Assembly (NCBI GenBank): GCA_965221855.1
Contig: CBDCSV010000006.1
Location: 62,001-126,000 of the forward strand
Reading direction: 5' to 3'
Source: JAJDXO01 sp965221855
GTDB taxonomy: Bacteria > Pseudomonadota > Alphaproteobacteria > Rhodospirillales > UBA2165
Length of the DNA: 64,000 nt
Positions within the stretch are counted from its first letter, which is position 1. Each line of letters begins with the position of its first letter. This document shows positions 27,290-35,925 of this stretch, one piece after another. The notes under the pieces were generated by a model. It saw only the letters and a program-made list of their open reading frames with translations, was not told where the DNA came from and ran no database searches. The position numbers and the translations under genes are program-made.

Positions 27290-28497
27290 TCGGCCGCTCC
27301 GCCACCCGCCAGATGATCGGCGATCCGCGCCGCGAGGCGGGCGCCGACCCGTTCCTTGGACATGGTCGGCCAGTCCTCGACGCCCGCGTCATCGATGACG
27401 TGCACGGTGTTGTCGCCGCCGCCGAAGGTCCCGGTCTCCGCGGAAACGTCGTTGGCGACAATCCAGTCACACCCCTTTTTGGCCCGTTTGGCGGCCGCCT
27501 GGTCGACTACGTCGCCGGTTTCCGCGGCGAACCCCACGACCAGCCGGGCGCGGTTCGGGGATGCCGAACTCAGGGTGGCCAGAATGTCCGGGTTTTCCAC
27601 CAGTTTGAGATCGGGAGTGCTGCCGTTCTTCTTGATTTTCCGGTCCGCCCGCCGGTCGACCCGCCAATCGGCGACCGCCGCGGCGCAGACGACGATATCG
27701 GCGGGCAGCGCGTCCTGGGTCGCCTTCAGCATTTCGTCCGCCGAGTTCACGTGCACGACGGTCATGTGGTTGGGGTCCGGCAGCGTCGTCGGTCCGGTCA
27801 CCAGGACGGTCTCGGCGCCCTCGGCGGCGAGGGCGCGCGCGATGGCGTGACCCTGGCGGCCCGACGACCGGTTGGCGATGTAGCGAACCGGATCGATGGC
27901 CTCGACGGTGGGGCCGCTGGTGACGATCGCACGGCGGCCCTTCAACCGGTCACTGGTTTGAAAAAAAAATTCGATTGCCTCGGCGATGGCCGTCGGCTCG
28001 GACATTCTGCCAAACCCGTATTCGCCGCACGCCATGTCGCCTTCGTCCGGACCGATCTCGAGGATGCCGCGTTCCCGGAGGACCGCCATGTTCTCCCGGG
28101 TTGCGGCGTGTTCCCACATGCGGACGTTCATGGCCGGCGCGACCATGACCGGCTTGTCGGTCGCCAGCAGCGTCGTGGTCGCGAGATCGTCCGCGATCCC
28201 GGCCCGCATCTTGGCGAGAATATCGGCGGTGGCGGGCGCCACGACCAGCAGGTCCGCGTCCCGGCTGAACTCGATATGTCCCATTTCGCTCTCACCCGTA
28301 AGCTCGAACAAGTCCTCATAGACCTTGTCCTCCGAGAGGCTGGCGAGGGAGAGAGGCGTCACGAACCGAGCTCCGGCAGGGGTCAGGACGCAGCGCACCG
28401 AAATGTCGCGGGCGCGCAACAAGCGTATGAGTTCCAATGACTTATAGGCCGCGATGCCACCGGCGACGATCAGCAGGACCCTTTTACCCTGGTTCAT
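27286..28497 (-). CDS. coaBC: Bifunctional phosphopantothenoylcysteine decarboxylase/synthetase
   Basis: CoaBC joins cysteine to 4'-phosphopantothenate and decarboxylates the product for CoA synthesis. The 403-residue protein has an N-terminal flavoprotein domain (LLIVAGGIAAYKSLELIRLL; APAMNVRMWEH) and a C-terminal CTP-dependent synthetase domain beginning at ATSGPTVEAIDPVRYIANR, preceded by the linker. Upstream lies an AT-rich dyad AACTAC/GTAGTT (28513-28535) that may mark the promoter. It leads the coaBC-dut-rrf2-cysK-moeB series. Confidence 0.96.
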   Translation of the reverse strand: MNQGKRVLLIVAGGIAAYKSLELIRLLRARDISVRCVLTPAGARFVTPLSLASLSEDKVYEDLFELTGESEMGHIEFSRDADLLVVAPATADILAKMRAGIADDLATTTLLATDKPVMVAPAMNVRMWEHAATRENMAVLRERGILEIGPDEGDMACGEYGFGRMSEPTAIAEAIEFFFQTSDRLKGRRAIVTSGPTVEAIDPVRYIANRSSGRQGHAIARALAAEGAETVLVTGPTTLPDPNHMTVVHVNSADEMLKATQDALPADIVVCAAAVADWRVDRRADRKIKKNGSTPDLKLVENPDILATLSSASPNRARLVVGFAAETGDVVDQAAAKRAKKGCDWIVANDVSAETGTFGGGDNTVHVIDDAGVEDWPTMSKERVGARLAARIADHLAGGGAAE

Positions 28498-28625
28498 GTG
28501 GAAATCCGCTTAAACTACTATCTAATTTTGTAGTTAACCTAGGCATTTGACCGGGATTTGGCAAGCACGCCGCCGCCGGGGGACACGCCCCACCTGCTAT
28601 CCGGCGGGGGAACTTCGGCGGGCCC

Positions 28626-30164
28626 TCAAGAAAGCGCGGCAACCCCCAGGATCACCGCGAGAACGGCGACGACGAGATACACCGCCGCCGGCCTTTTGCG
28701 GGACGGCGCCGCGCCGAACGCATTCAGGGACTCCGGATGGAGACGCACCCCGCCGCCGGCAAGCGCCTCGGCGCTTCGTTCCATGTTTTCGACCATGCGC
28801 GGCAGGCGCCGGAGGCCGCCGGCGATCTCGTCCGCGGCCTCGAGGAGGCGCGCCTCGGCGCCCATATGGTCGGCGACCCAGTCATCCACCAGGGCCTGCG
28901 CCAGGAACCACACGTTGAGATCGGGGCACAGGGTCCGCCCGACCCCCTCGGTCACCAGCATGGTCTTCTGCAACAGCAGGAGTTGCGGCTGGGTTTCCAT
29001 GTCGAAGGTCTCGGTCACCTGGAACAGGTGCGCCAGAAGCTTGGCAATGGAGATTTCGTTCTGGGGGCGGTCGAGAATGGGTTCCGCGATGGACCGGAGG
29101 GCCTGGGTAAATGCCTCCACCGAGTGGTGGGACGGGACGTAACCGGCCTCGAAATGCACCTCGGCGGCCCGCCGGTAATTGCGTTCCAGGAAACTCATCA
29201 GCATTTCACCGAGGTAGCGGCGGGTGGGCGCGTCGAGCCGCCCCATGATGCCGAAATCGACGGCGACGAGATTCCCGTCCTCGTCGACGAACAGATTGCC
29301 GGGGTGCTGATCGGCATGGAAAAACCCGTCCCTGAAGACCTGCTTGAAGAAAATGGCGCCGGCCCTGGCGAGAAGGTCCTCCAGATCGTGCCCGGCCGCC
29401 AGCAGCCGGTCCCGCTCATCGATGGGAACGCCCGCAATCCGCTCTATCGTCAATACCCGGCGGGCGGTCCGTTGCCAATCGACCTCGGGCACGCGGTATC
29501 CCGGATCGTCGGCGAAGTTTTCCGCCAGTTCCTGGGCCGCGGCGGCCTCGAGGCGCAGGTCCATTTCCAGCCGGACCGACTGTTCGAATGTCCGGATGAC
29601 ATCCACCGGCTTCAGCCGGCGAAGCTCCGGCCGGCGCCGTTCGACGATGCGCGCGAGCCAGAGGAACAAATCGATATCCGCGGCAAAGGCATGCTCGATG
29701 CCGGGCCGGAGCACCTTGACCGCCATCTCGCGGCCATCGGTGGTGGTGGCGAAATGCACTTGCGCGATGGAGGCGGCGGCCACGGGCTCGTCCTCGAACC
29801 CGCTGAACAGGTCCTCGATACGCGCGTCAAGCTGCTCCTCGACCGCCGCCCGCGCGTCGGCGCCGCCGAAGGGCGGCAGATGATCCTGAAGGTCGGCGAG
29901 CGCCCCGGCGACATCCTCTCCCAGCAGGTCGGGCCGTGTGGACAGGGTTTGCCCCAGCTTGATGAAGCTCGGCCCGAGGGCTTGAAAGGCGCCGGCCAGA
30001 CGTTCACCGGGCGGGCCGCCGACGGCGGGTTTGACAAGCCGCCTCAGGACGGCCAGGGGCAGGGCCGCCGCCGGCAGGGGTTCGAGCGGAAACAGGACGT
30101 CATATTTGGCCAGAATGCGGGCGATTGCGTAAAGCCGCCGAAGATTGGCGATTGCGCCGGCCAC
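28626..30164 (-). CDS. ubiB: UbiB-type atypical kinase for ubiquinone biosynthesis
   Basis: UbiB is a membrane-linked ADCK/ABC1-family ATPase needed for ubiquinone synthesis. The protein shows the family KxGQ motif (SFIKLGQTLSTRPDL), the Ala-rich loop (AAASIAQVH), the lysine of EMAVKVLRPG and the metal site DFGIMG. Two C-terminal hydrophobic segments anchor it (AAVYLVVAVLAVILG). I prefer GTG 30164, five bases after the start of the ubiE stop, giving 512 residues; a TTG at 30179 is possible but would overlap ubiE. It forms an operon with ubiE. Confidence 0.93.
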   Translation of the reverse strand: MAGAIANLRRLYAIARILAKYDVLFPLEPLPAAALPLAVLRRLVKPAVGGPPGERLAGAFQALGPSFIKLGQTLSTRPDLLGEDVAGALADLQDHLPPFGGADARAAVEEQLDARIEDLFSGFEDEPVAAASIAQVHFATTTDGREMAVKVLRPGIEHAFAADIDLFLWLARIVERRRPELRRLKPVDVIRTFEQSVRLEMDLRLEAAAAQELAENFADDPGYRVPEVDWQRTARRVLTIERIAGVPIDERDRLLAAGHDLEDLLARAGAIFFKQVFRDGFFHADQHPGNLFVDEDGNLVAVDFGIMGRLDAPTRRYLGEMLMSFLERNYRRAAEVHFEAGYVPSHHSVEAFTQALRSIAEPILDRPQNEISIAKLLAHLFQVTETFDMETQPQLLLLQKTMLVTEGVGRTLCPDLNVWFLAQALVDDWVADHMGAEARLLEAADEIAGGLRRLPRMVENMERSAEALAGGGVRLHPESLNAFGAAPSRKRPAAVYLVVAVLAVILGVAALS

Positions 30165-30166
30165 GA

Positions 30167-30943
30167 TCAGATCCGCCAACCCTCGTGAATGGCGGCAATC
30201 CCGCCCGAGAGGTTCGTGTGTCTTACCATGTCGAGGCCGGCGGCCCGGATCAGGGTTTCGTATTCCGCCTGGCCGGGGAAGCGGCGGATGCTCTCCGCCA
30301 GGTACCGGTACGCCTCCCGGTCGTTGGCGACCAGCTCTCCGAGCGCCGGCAGCACGCGGAAGGAATAGGCGTCATAGAGCTCCGACAGGACGGGCAGGAT
30401 CACCCTGCTGAACTCCAGGCAAAGAAACCGCCCGCCGGGCCTCAGGACGCGCCGCGCCTCCGACAGGGCCGCCGGCAGATCGGTGACGTTGCGAAAACAG
30501 AACGCGGTGGCGAACGTTTCGACCGATCCGTCGGCAATCGGCAGTTGTTCGGCGTCGCCGCAAATCCAGGTGACCTCGCCGAGGACCCCATGGTCGAGAC
30601 CCCGGTCCCTTCCCGCCTCCAGCATGCTGCGATTGATGTCGCAGACCGTCACCGAGCCGCCGCCCCGCTCGAGAAACCTGAAAGCGATGTCGCCGGTTCC
30701 CCCGCCCACATCCAGCAGGTGAGCCCCGGGCCGGGGCTTGACCCGATCGAGCAGCGCGCCCTTCCACAGCCGGTGGACGCCGCCGCTCATCAGATCGTTC
30801 ATCAGGTCGTACCGGGCGGAAACGCTGTCGAAGACGGCCCGCACCATCTCCGGCTTTTCATCGGCGCCGACATCCCGAAAGCCGAACGATGCGGTCTCTC
30901 CGGAGGCGGATTCTCCTCGAGTCCCAGGAGGTTGTTTGGCCAT
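30167..30943 (-). CDS. ubiE: Ubiquinone C-methyltransferase UbiE
   Basis: UbiE performs the SAM-dependent C-methylation in ubiquinone (and menaquinone) synthesis. The 258-residue protein from ATG 30943 has VRAVFDSVSARYDLMNDLMS, the SAM motif LLDVGGGTGDIAFRF, and the UbiE signatures ATAFCFRNVTD and LEFSRVI. It is divergent from mutM with only 45 bases between the starts, so their promoters must overlap. Confidence 0.95.
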   Translation of the reverse strand: MAKQPPGTRGESASGETASFGFRDVGADEKPEMVRAVFDSVSARYDLMNDLMSGGVHRLWKGALLDRVKPRPGAHLLDVGGGTGDIAFRFLERGGGSVTVCDINRSMLEAGRDRGLDHGVLGEVTWICGDAEQLPIADGSVETFATAFCFRNVTDLPAALSEARRVLRPGGRFLCLEFSRVILPVLSELYDAYSFRVLPALGELVANDREAYRYLAESIRRFPGQAEYETLIRAAGLDMVRHTNLSGGIAAIHEGWRI

Positions 30944-30988
30944 GAGCGGACCATAGCGGAAGCCGCCGGAAACCGCTACTTTGTTGCC

Positions 30989-31828
30989 ATGCCCGAACTG
31001 CCCGAAGTTGAAACCGTGTGCCGGGGGTTGGCGCCGGCGATGGAAGGCGCATCGATCTCGCGTGCCGTCGTCCGGCGCCGGGATCTCAGGATTCCCTTTC
31101 CGGAGGATATGGCGGCGCGCCTTGAGAACCGCCGGATTTTGCATTTGGGACGGCGGGCCAAGTACATCCTCGTTGCATTGGATGACGGGTGGACGCTCGT
31201 CATACACCTGGGCATGTCGGGACGCATGACAGTTTTCGGCAACGGCCTGCCGCCGCCGGGGCCTCATGACCACGTGGATTTCGAGCTGGATGCGGGCGCC
31301 GTCCGGTTTTGCGATCCCCGCCGCTTCGGGCTCATGGCCCTCGTCGAGACCGAAAAACTGAATGATCACAAACTGTTCTCACATCTGGGACCCGATCCGC
31401 TGGGAAACCGGTTCGATGCCGTGACATTGGATGCGGCTCTCGCCGGCAAACGCGGGCCGATCAAAATGGCCCTGCTCGATCAGCGGCTGGTCGCCGGGCT
31501 CGGCAACATTTACGTCTGCGAAAGCCTGTACCGGTCGGGCATTTCACCCAAGCGCCGGGCGGGGACGGTTCCCGGCAAGCGGGCCGGGCGTCTGGCGGCC
31601 GCGATCCGGGAGACGTTGCTGGAGGCGATCGCGGCCGGCGGCTCTTCCCTTCGCGATCACGCGGCGCCGGACGGTCAACTCGGATACTTCCAGCACGGTT
31701 TCAAGGTATACGACCGGGAAGGCCAGCCCTGTCCCGACTGCGATTGCGACGTGGCCCGCACCGGCGGGATCCGGCGATTGGTTCAATCCGGGCGCTCAAC
31801 CTTCTATTGCTCCCGGCGCCAGCGGTGA
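30989..31828 (+). CDS. mutM: Formamidopyrimidine-DNA glycosylase MutM (atypical zinc finger)
   Basis: MutM excises 8-oxoguanine and formamidopyrimidines. The 279-residue protein begins MPELPEVETVCRGL with the catalytic Pro2 and Glu3, and has the conserved Lys in RRAKYILVAL and the helix-two-turn-helix (KMALLDQRLVAGLGNIYVCE). The C-terminal zinc finger starts normally (CPDC) but ends FYCSRRQR, where the family has a second CxxC; the fourth ligand Cys is Arg (codon CGC). The adjacent extra Cys in CPDCDCD might compensate. Function is probably retained but is worth testing. Confidence 0.93.
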   Translation: MPELPEVETVCRGLAPAMEGASISRAVVRRRDLRIPFPEDMAARLENRRILHLGRRAKYILVALDDGWTLVIHLGMSGRMTVFGNGLPPPGPHDHVDFELDAGAVRFCDPRRFGLMALVETEKLNDHKLFSHLGPDPLGNRFDAVTLDAALAGKRGPIKMALLDQRLVAGLGNIYVCESLYRSGISPKRRAGTVPGKRAGRLAAAIRETLLEAIAAGGSSLRDHAAPDGQLGYFQHGFKVYDREGQPCPDCDCDVARTGGIRRLVQSGRSTFYCSRRQR

Positions 31829-32208
31829 GTAGAAGCGTAACCATGGCCTTGAGCGGAAAATTCGCGGTCTGTGTCCTGCTCCAGATGCTTTGGGCAGGGG
31901 CGGCGACGGCGCAGGGTTTTCTTCCCGGCACCGAAGACATCCCCGTGATGCCGGGTTTGGAGCCGAGCGCCGAGGCGGAGACCGTCTTCGACACCCCCGC
32001 GGGACGGATCGTAACCGTGTCCGCGACCGCGCCGGCGCCGGCGTCGCGGGTCAGCGCCTTCTATGCCGAGTCGCTTCCGGCGCTCGGCTGGCGGCCCGCC
32101 GGACCCGGCCGGTTCGTTCGCGAAGGCGAGGCCCTGCAGCTGTCGGTCCGGGCCGCCGGAACCCGGCGGGTCGTGGTCCAATTCACCCTTTCTCCCGTCC
32201 GGCCCTAG
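31825..32208 (+). CDS. Small secreted protein of unknown function
   Basis: A GTG at 31825 overlaps the mutM stop (GTGA), suggesting coupling; an ATG at 31843 is the alternative. The product of about 127 residues has a clear signal peptide (LSGKFAVCVLLQMLWAGAATAQG) and a mature part with a repeated beta pattern, including GRIVTVSATA and SAFYAESLPALGWRP. This resembles a small periplasmic domain seen between mutM and rpsT in related genomes, though I cannot name the family. No cysteines occur after the signal peptide. Confidence 0.72.
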   Translation: MSRSVTMALSGKFAVCVLLQMLWAGAATAQGFLPGTEDIPVMPGLEPSAEAETVFDTPAGRIVTVSATAPAPASRVSAFYAESLPALGWRPAGPGRFVREGEALQLSVRAAGTRRVVVQFTLSPVRP

Positions 32209-32302
32209 CCCGTATTTCCGCGGCTTACGGTGTTGACGCCGGGGGTGCGCGCCACTATAACCGCGCCCTTCGACGAACAGATGTGTGCAAAGAGAAATAT
32301 TC

Positions 32303-32569
32303 ATGGCCAACCATCAATCGGCTAAGAAACGAATTCGTCAAATTCGGCGTCGCTCCCAGGTGAACCGGTCGCGGCTCAGCCGTATGCGGACCTACGTGAA
32401 GAAGGTCGAGGCGGCGATCGAGAGCGGCGATGCCGCCGCGGCCAAGGACGCGCTGAAGGCCGTCGAGCCCCAACTCATGCGGAGCGCTCAGAAAGGCATC
32501 ATTCACAAGAACACCGCGTCGCGAAAATTGTCGCGCCTGTCGGCCCGCATCAAGTCCATGCCGGCGTAG
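32303..32569 (+). CDS. rpsT: Small ribosomal subunit protein bS20
   Basis: The 88-residue, strongly basic protein starts MANHQSAKKRIRQIRRR and has the bS20 pattern of long helices, with MRTYVKKVEAAI and KGIIHKNTASRKLSRL. It binds 16S rRNA in the 30S body. ATG 32303 is chosen over an earlier in-frame TTG because all homologues begin MAN. It is followed by a textbook terminator and then the dnaA upstream region. Confidence 0.96.
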   Translation: MANHQSAKKRIRQIRRRSQVNRSRLSRMRTYVKKVEAAIESGDAAAAKDALKAVEPQLMRSAQKGIIHKNTASRKLSRLSARIKSMPA

Positions 32570-32591
32570 CCGGTAACGGATTCAATCGGTT

Positions 32592-32620
32592 AGGCCGCAT
32601 TCCTCGAATGCGGCCTTTTT
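32592..32620 (+). terminator. Rho-independent terminator of rpsT
   Basis: A 10-bp perfect stem AGGCCGCATT (32592-32601) and AATGCGGCCT (32607-32616), with loop CCTCG, is followed by TTTTT. It begins 22 bases after the rpsT stop. This is the strongest plus-strand terminator in the window. Confidence 0.93.
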
Positions 32621-33109
32621 CGGGCCCGGACCTCTTCCGAAGGGGCGATTGGAACGACTCGAATTGAGTCAAGAAGATTATTTTCGACGTTCCCCATTCA
32701 GTCCCGTTGAATCGAAAATTTGAGACGAGTACAGTTCATCTTGGGTCGGCGCGCACACCTTGCGCCGGTTTTCAATCGAAATCCAGGAAAGGCGGTTGTT
32801 CAATTTAAATAGGGAAAAAATTTCTCTGAAGAATTGAGCAAAGAAAAGAATTCGTCTGGTTTTTATGTCAAGGGGAAAATAAAAGACCAATAAAAATTTT
32901 CGCCCAATTTCGGTTGGCCAAAGTGAAGTGACGATAAGGTTCCGGGGTGAAGGACCGTGTCATTGGGGGAATACTAGCTGGGGGCAATATCCTCTTCGAA
33001 TTGCCTTTGGTTTGAATTAGGAAATCGCCGCAAGGCGTGATCCGAACGAATCGAAGCGGTCCGTATCGACCCTTCCGGGGGCATGTGGTTTGGTGGGCTG
33101 GCGAGAATT
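32621..33109. other. AT-rich upstream region of dnaA
   Basis: About 490 bases carry no convincing gene. From about 32660 to 32960 the sequence is far more AT-rich than its surroundings, with A/T runs near 32810-32900 and a GACTC-GAATT-GAGTC dyad around 32657-32671. I looked for TTATCCACA-type DnaA boxes on both strands and saw none, so I do not call an origin. It must at least contain the dnaA promoter(s). Confidence 0.55.
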
Positions 33110-34504
33110 ATGGGCACCAATTCTGACGAACGTCTTCTGGAAAATCAGTGGTATCGGGTAAGCAGCCGTCTCAAGGCCGAGATCGGTGAAACGGCATATG
33201 AAAATTGGCTGAAGCCGCTCCGGGTCCGGGAGATCAGCGGTTCCGAGGTGCGGATCGCCGTGCCGAGCCGTTTCATGCGCGACTGGGTGGTCGCCAATTA
33301 CGGCGAGCGCCTGAGGGAATTGTGGGCCGGCGAGAATCCGGGCGTCAAGTCCGTCGATATCTCCATTCAGCCGGGCTCGGACACGGACGCCGACGAGGAG
33401 CCGGCTTCCCCGACAGCCAGCGCCGCCGCCCGGACGTCCTTGGATGCCAGGCAGGCGCGGGGCATTGTCGCGCCGGGTGAAATCTCCGCGCCGCTCGACC
33501 CCCGGTTCACTTTCTCGAATTTCGTCGTCGGCAAGCCGAATGAATTCGCTTATGCGGCGGCCCGCCGGGTCGCCGAGGCGGCATCGGTTCCATTCAATCC
33601 GCTGTTCCTCTATGGCGGCGTCGGCCTCGGCAAGACCCATCTCATGCATGCGATCGCCTCGGATATCGTCGAGCGGGATCCAAACCGGACGGTGATGTAT
33701 TTGTCGGCCGAAAAGTTCATGTACCGGTTCGTTCGGGCGCTTCGCGAACAGAACACCGTCGACTTCAAGGAGCAGTTTCGGTCCGTCGACGTACTGATGA
33801 TCGACGACGTGCAATTCATCGGCGGCCGCGACGCGACGCAGGAGGAGTTTTTCCATACCTTCAACGCGCTTGTCGATCAGGGCCGCCAGATCATCCTGTC
33901 CGCCGACAAGTCGCCTTCCGACCTCGAGGGCGTGGAGGAGCGCCTGAAGTCGCGGCTCAATTGCGGTCTGGTGGCCGACATCCATGCCACCACCTACGAG
34001 CTCCGGCTGGCCATCCTGGAAACCAAGGCCGAGCAGATGAAAATCTCGGCGCCGCCCAAGGTGTTGGAGTTTCTCGCCCACAAGATCACGTCGAACGTCC
34101 GGGAGCTCGAAGGGGCGCTCAACCGGGTCGCCGCGCACACCCAACTGGTGGGCCGGGATTTGACCCTGGAGACCACTCAGGACGTTCTCCACGACCTGCT
34201 CCGGGCCAATGACCGGCGAGTGACCATAGAAGAAATTCAAAAGCGGGTGGCGGAACATTTCAACATCCGTGTTTCGGACATGCACTCGGCCCGGCGCGCC
34301 CGTTCCGTGGCGCGTCCGCGGCAAGTGGCGATGTATCTGGCCAAACAGCTGACATCCCGTTCGTTGCCGGAGATCGGCCGCAAGTTCGGCGGGCGCGATC
34401 ACACCACGGTCATGCACGCGGTCCGAAAGGTCGACGAACTCCGCGAAAAAGACGGCTCGTTCGCGGAGGATGTGGAGCTGCTTCGGCGGATGCTCGAGGG
34501 CTAA
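33110..34504 (+). CDS. dnaA: Chromosomal replication initiator DnaA
   Basis: DnaA unwinds the replication origin. The 464-residue protein from ATG 33110 (MGTNSDERL) shows domain I (WYRVSSRLKAEIGETAYENW), a low-complexity linker, the AAA+ domain with Walker A YGGVGLGKTHLMHA and Walker B VLMIDDVQFI, and the C-terminal DNA-binding domain with GGRDHTTVMHAVRKV. An in-frame ATG at 33083 would add nine residues. It is followed by dnaN, recF and gyrB in the classic order. Confidence 0.97.
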   Translation: MGTNSDERLLENQWYRVSSRLKAEIGETAYENWLKPLRVREISGSEVRIAVPSRFMRDWVVANYGERLRELWAGENPGVKSVDISIQPGSDTDADEEPASPTASAAARTSLDARQARGIVAPGEISAPLDPRFTFSNFVVGKPNEFAYAAARRVAEAASVPFNPLFLYGGVGLGKTHLMHAIASDIVERDPNRTVMYLSAEKFMYRFVRALREQNTVDFKEQFRSVDVLMIDDVQFIGGRDATQEEFFHTFNALVDQGRQIILSADKSPSDLEGVEERLKSRLNCGLVADIHATTYELRLAILETKAEQMKISAPPKVLEFLAHKITSNVRELEGALNRVAAHTQLVGRDLTLETTQDVLHDLLRANDRRVTIEEIQKRVAEHFNIRVSDMHSARRARSVARPRQVAMYLAKQLTSRSLPEIGRKFGGRDHTTVMHAVRKVDELREKDGSFAEDVELLRRMLEG

Positions 34505-34775
34505 TCGCCGGCTCACGGGTTTGGCCGAGGCCGCGCGATGCCGAATTTCTGATTCGTGCATAAATATCAGAGACTTAGCGCGGGCGGGGCGGGGCGAAAT
34601 TAGCTTCGATCCTGGCGAAATTCTGTTATAGTAATTCGATTCCGGTTCGGCGCCTCCCGAGCGCCCGACTCCATTGATTCTTGGCCGATTCCGGCGTCCT
34701 CCTGCGCCGGAATTTTCGCCACCGGAATCGTCCTCGGGGGAACGCCGACGAAGCAAAGCAGGTCGAAACGAACCC
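34505..34775. promoter_or_regulatory. dnaA-dnaN spacer with possible dnaN promoter
   Basis: The 271-base spacer has no gene. TATAGT at 34627-34632 resembles a -10 box, with no good -35. The spacer suggests that dnaN-recF have their own promoter as well as any read-through from dnaA. No hairpin with a T-tract was seen. Confidence 0.4.
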
Positions 34776-35894
34776 ATGAAAATCACCATCGAGCGCGGAC
34801 AACTGCTGAAGGTTCTCACCCACGTGCAGAGTGTTGTCGAGCGCCGGAACACGATCCCCATCCTGTCGAACGTGAAATTCGAGGCCCCGGACGGGCAACT
34901 GAGCCTGAACGCCACCGATATGGATATCGAAATCGTCGAAACGGTGGAAGCCGATGTGGCGGCGCCCGGATCGACCACGGCGCCGGCGCATACCATGTTC
35001 GATATCGTGCGCAAGCTTCCGGAGGGCGCGCAAATCGAATTGGACTGCACGGGCGATGACGGTCAGCTGACCCTGACGTCGGGACGATCGCGGTTTTCCT
35101 TGACCTGCCTGCCGACCGAGGATTTTCCGATGATGGCCGACGGTGACATGCCGAACGGCTTTTCCGTTTCCGCCGGGGACCTGAGGACGCTGATCGACCG
35201 GACCCGGTTCGCCATCTCGACGGAAGAGACCCGTTATTATCTGAACGGCATTTATCTCCACGAGTCCGAGCGGGACGGCGTTGCCGTGCTTCGCGCCGTG
35301 GCGACCGACGGGCACCGCTTGGCGAGCGTGGAACTGCCGCTGCCGGACGGCGCCTCGGGCATGCCGGGCGTGATCGTGCCCCGAAAGACCGTCGCCGAGC
35401 TTCGCAAGCTGATCGACGAAACCGAAACCGACGTTCAGGTCGCGCTCTCCGATACCAAGATTCGCTTCACGTTCGATGGCGCGGTTCTGTCGTCCAAACT
35501 CATCGATGGCACGTTTCCCGACTATGACCGGGTCATTCCGGCGGGGAACGACAAGTCCATGGTGGTCGATTGCAGGACCTTCGCCGACGCGGTGGACCGG
35601 GTGTCCGCGATTTCGTCCGAAAAGTCCCGCGCGGTGAAGCTGGCCATTTCCAAGGGAAATCTGGTCTTGTCGGCCAACAGTCCGGAAAACGACTCGGCGA
35701 CCGAAGAACTGCCCATCGGGTACGATTCGTCCGATATCGAGATCGGCTTCAACTCCCGGTACCTGTTGGACATTGCCCAGCAGATCGACGGAGAGTCGGC
35801 GACCTTCATGATGGCCGACGCCGCGTCGCCGACCCTGGTACAGGATCCCGAGGACACCAGCGCCCTCTATGTGCTGATGCCCATGCGGGTCTAG
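34776..35894 (+). CDS. dnaN: DNA polymerase III sliding clamp (beta subunit)
   Basis: DnaN is the processivity clamp of the replicative polymerase. The 372-residue protein from ATG 34776 (MKITIERGQLLKVL) has the three-domain clamp fold and family landmarks such as RNTIPILSNVKFEA, ATDGHRLASVELPLP, TFPDYDRVIP and the terminal YVLMPMRV. Earlier in-frame starts lie outside the homologous region. It is 31 bases from the chosen recF start. Confidence 0.97.
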   Translation: MKITIERGQLLKVLTHVQSVVERRNTIPILSNVKFEAPDGQLSLNATDMDIEIVETVEADVAAPGSTTAPAHTMFDIVRKLPEGAQIELDCTGDDGQLTLTSGRSRFSLTCLPTEDFPMMADGDMPNGFSVSAGDLRTLIDRTRFAISTEETRYYLNGIYLHESERDGVAVLRAVATDGHRLASVELPLPDGASGMPGVIVPRKTVAELRKLIDETETDVQVALSDTKIRFTFDGAVLSSKLIDGTFPDYDRVIPAGNDKSMVVDCRTFADAVDRVSAISSEKSRAVKLAISKGNLVLSANSPENDSATEELPIGYDSSDIEIGFNSRYLLDIAQQIDGESATFMMADAASPTLVQDPEDTSALYVLMPMRV

Positions 35895-35925
35895 GGCGCG
35901 GGTGCACACCGGCAGCCGTTCGCAT

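Noticed and set aside
32621..33109. Replication origin next to dnaA
   Set aside because: AT-rich, but no DnaA boxes were found by eye on either strand, so position alone does not support the call.
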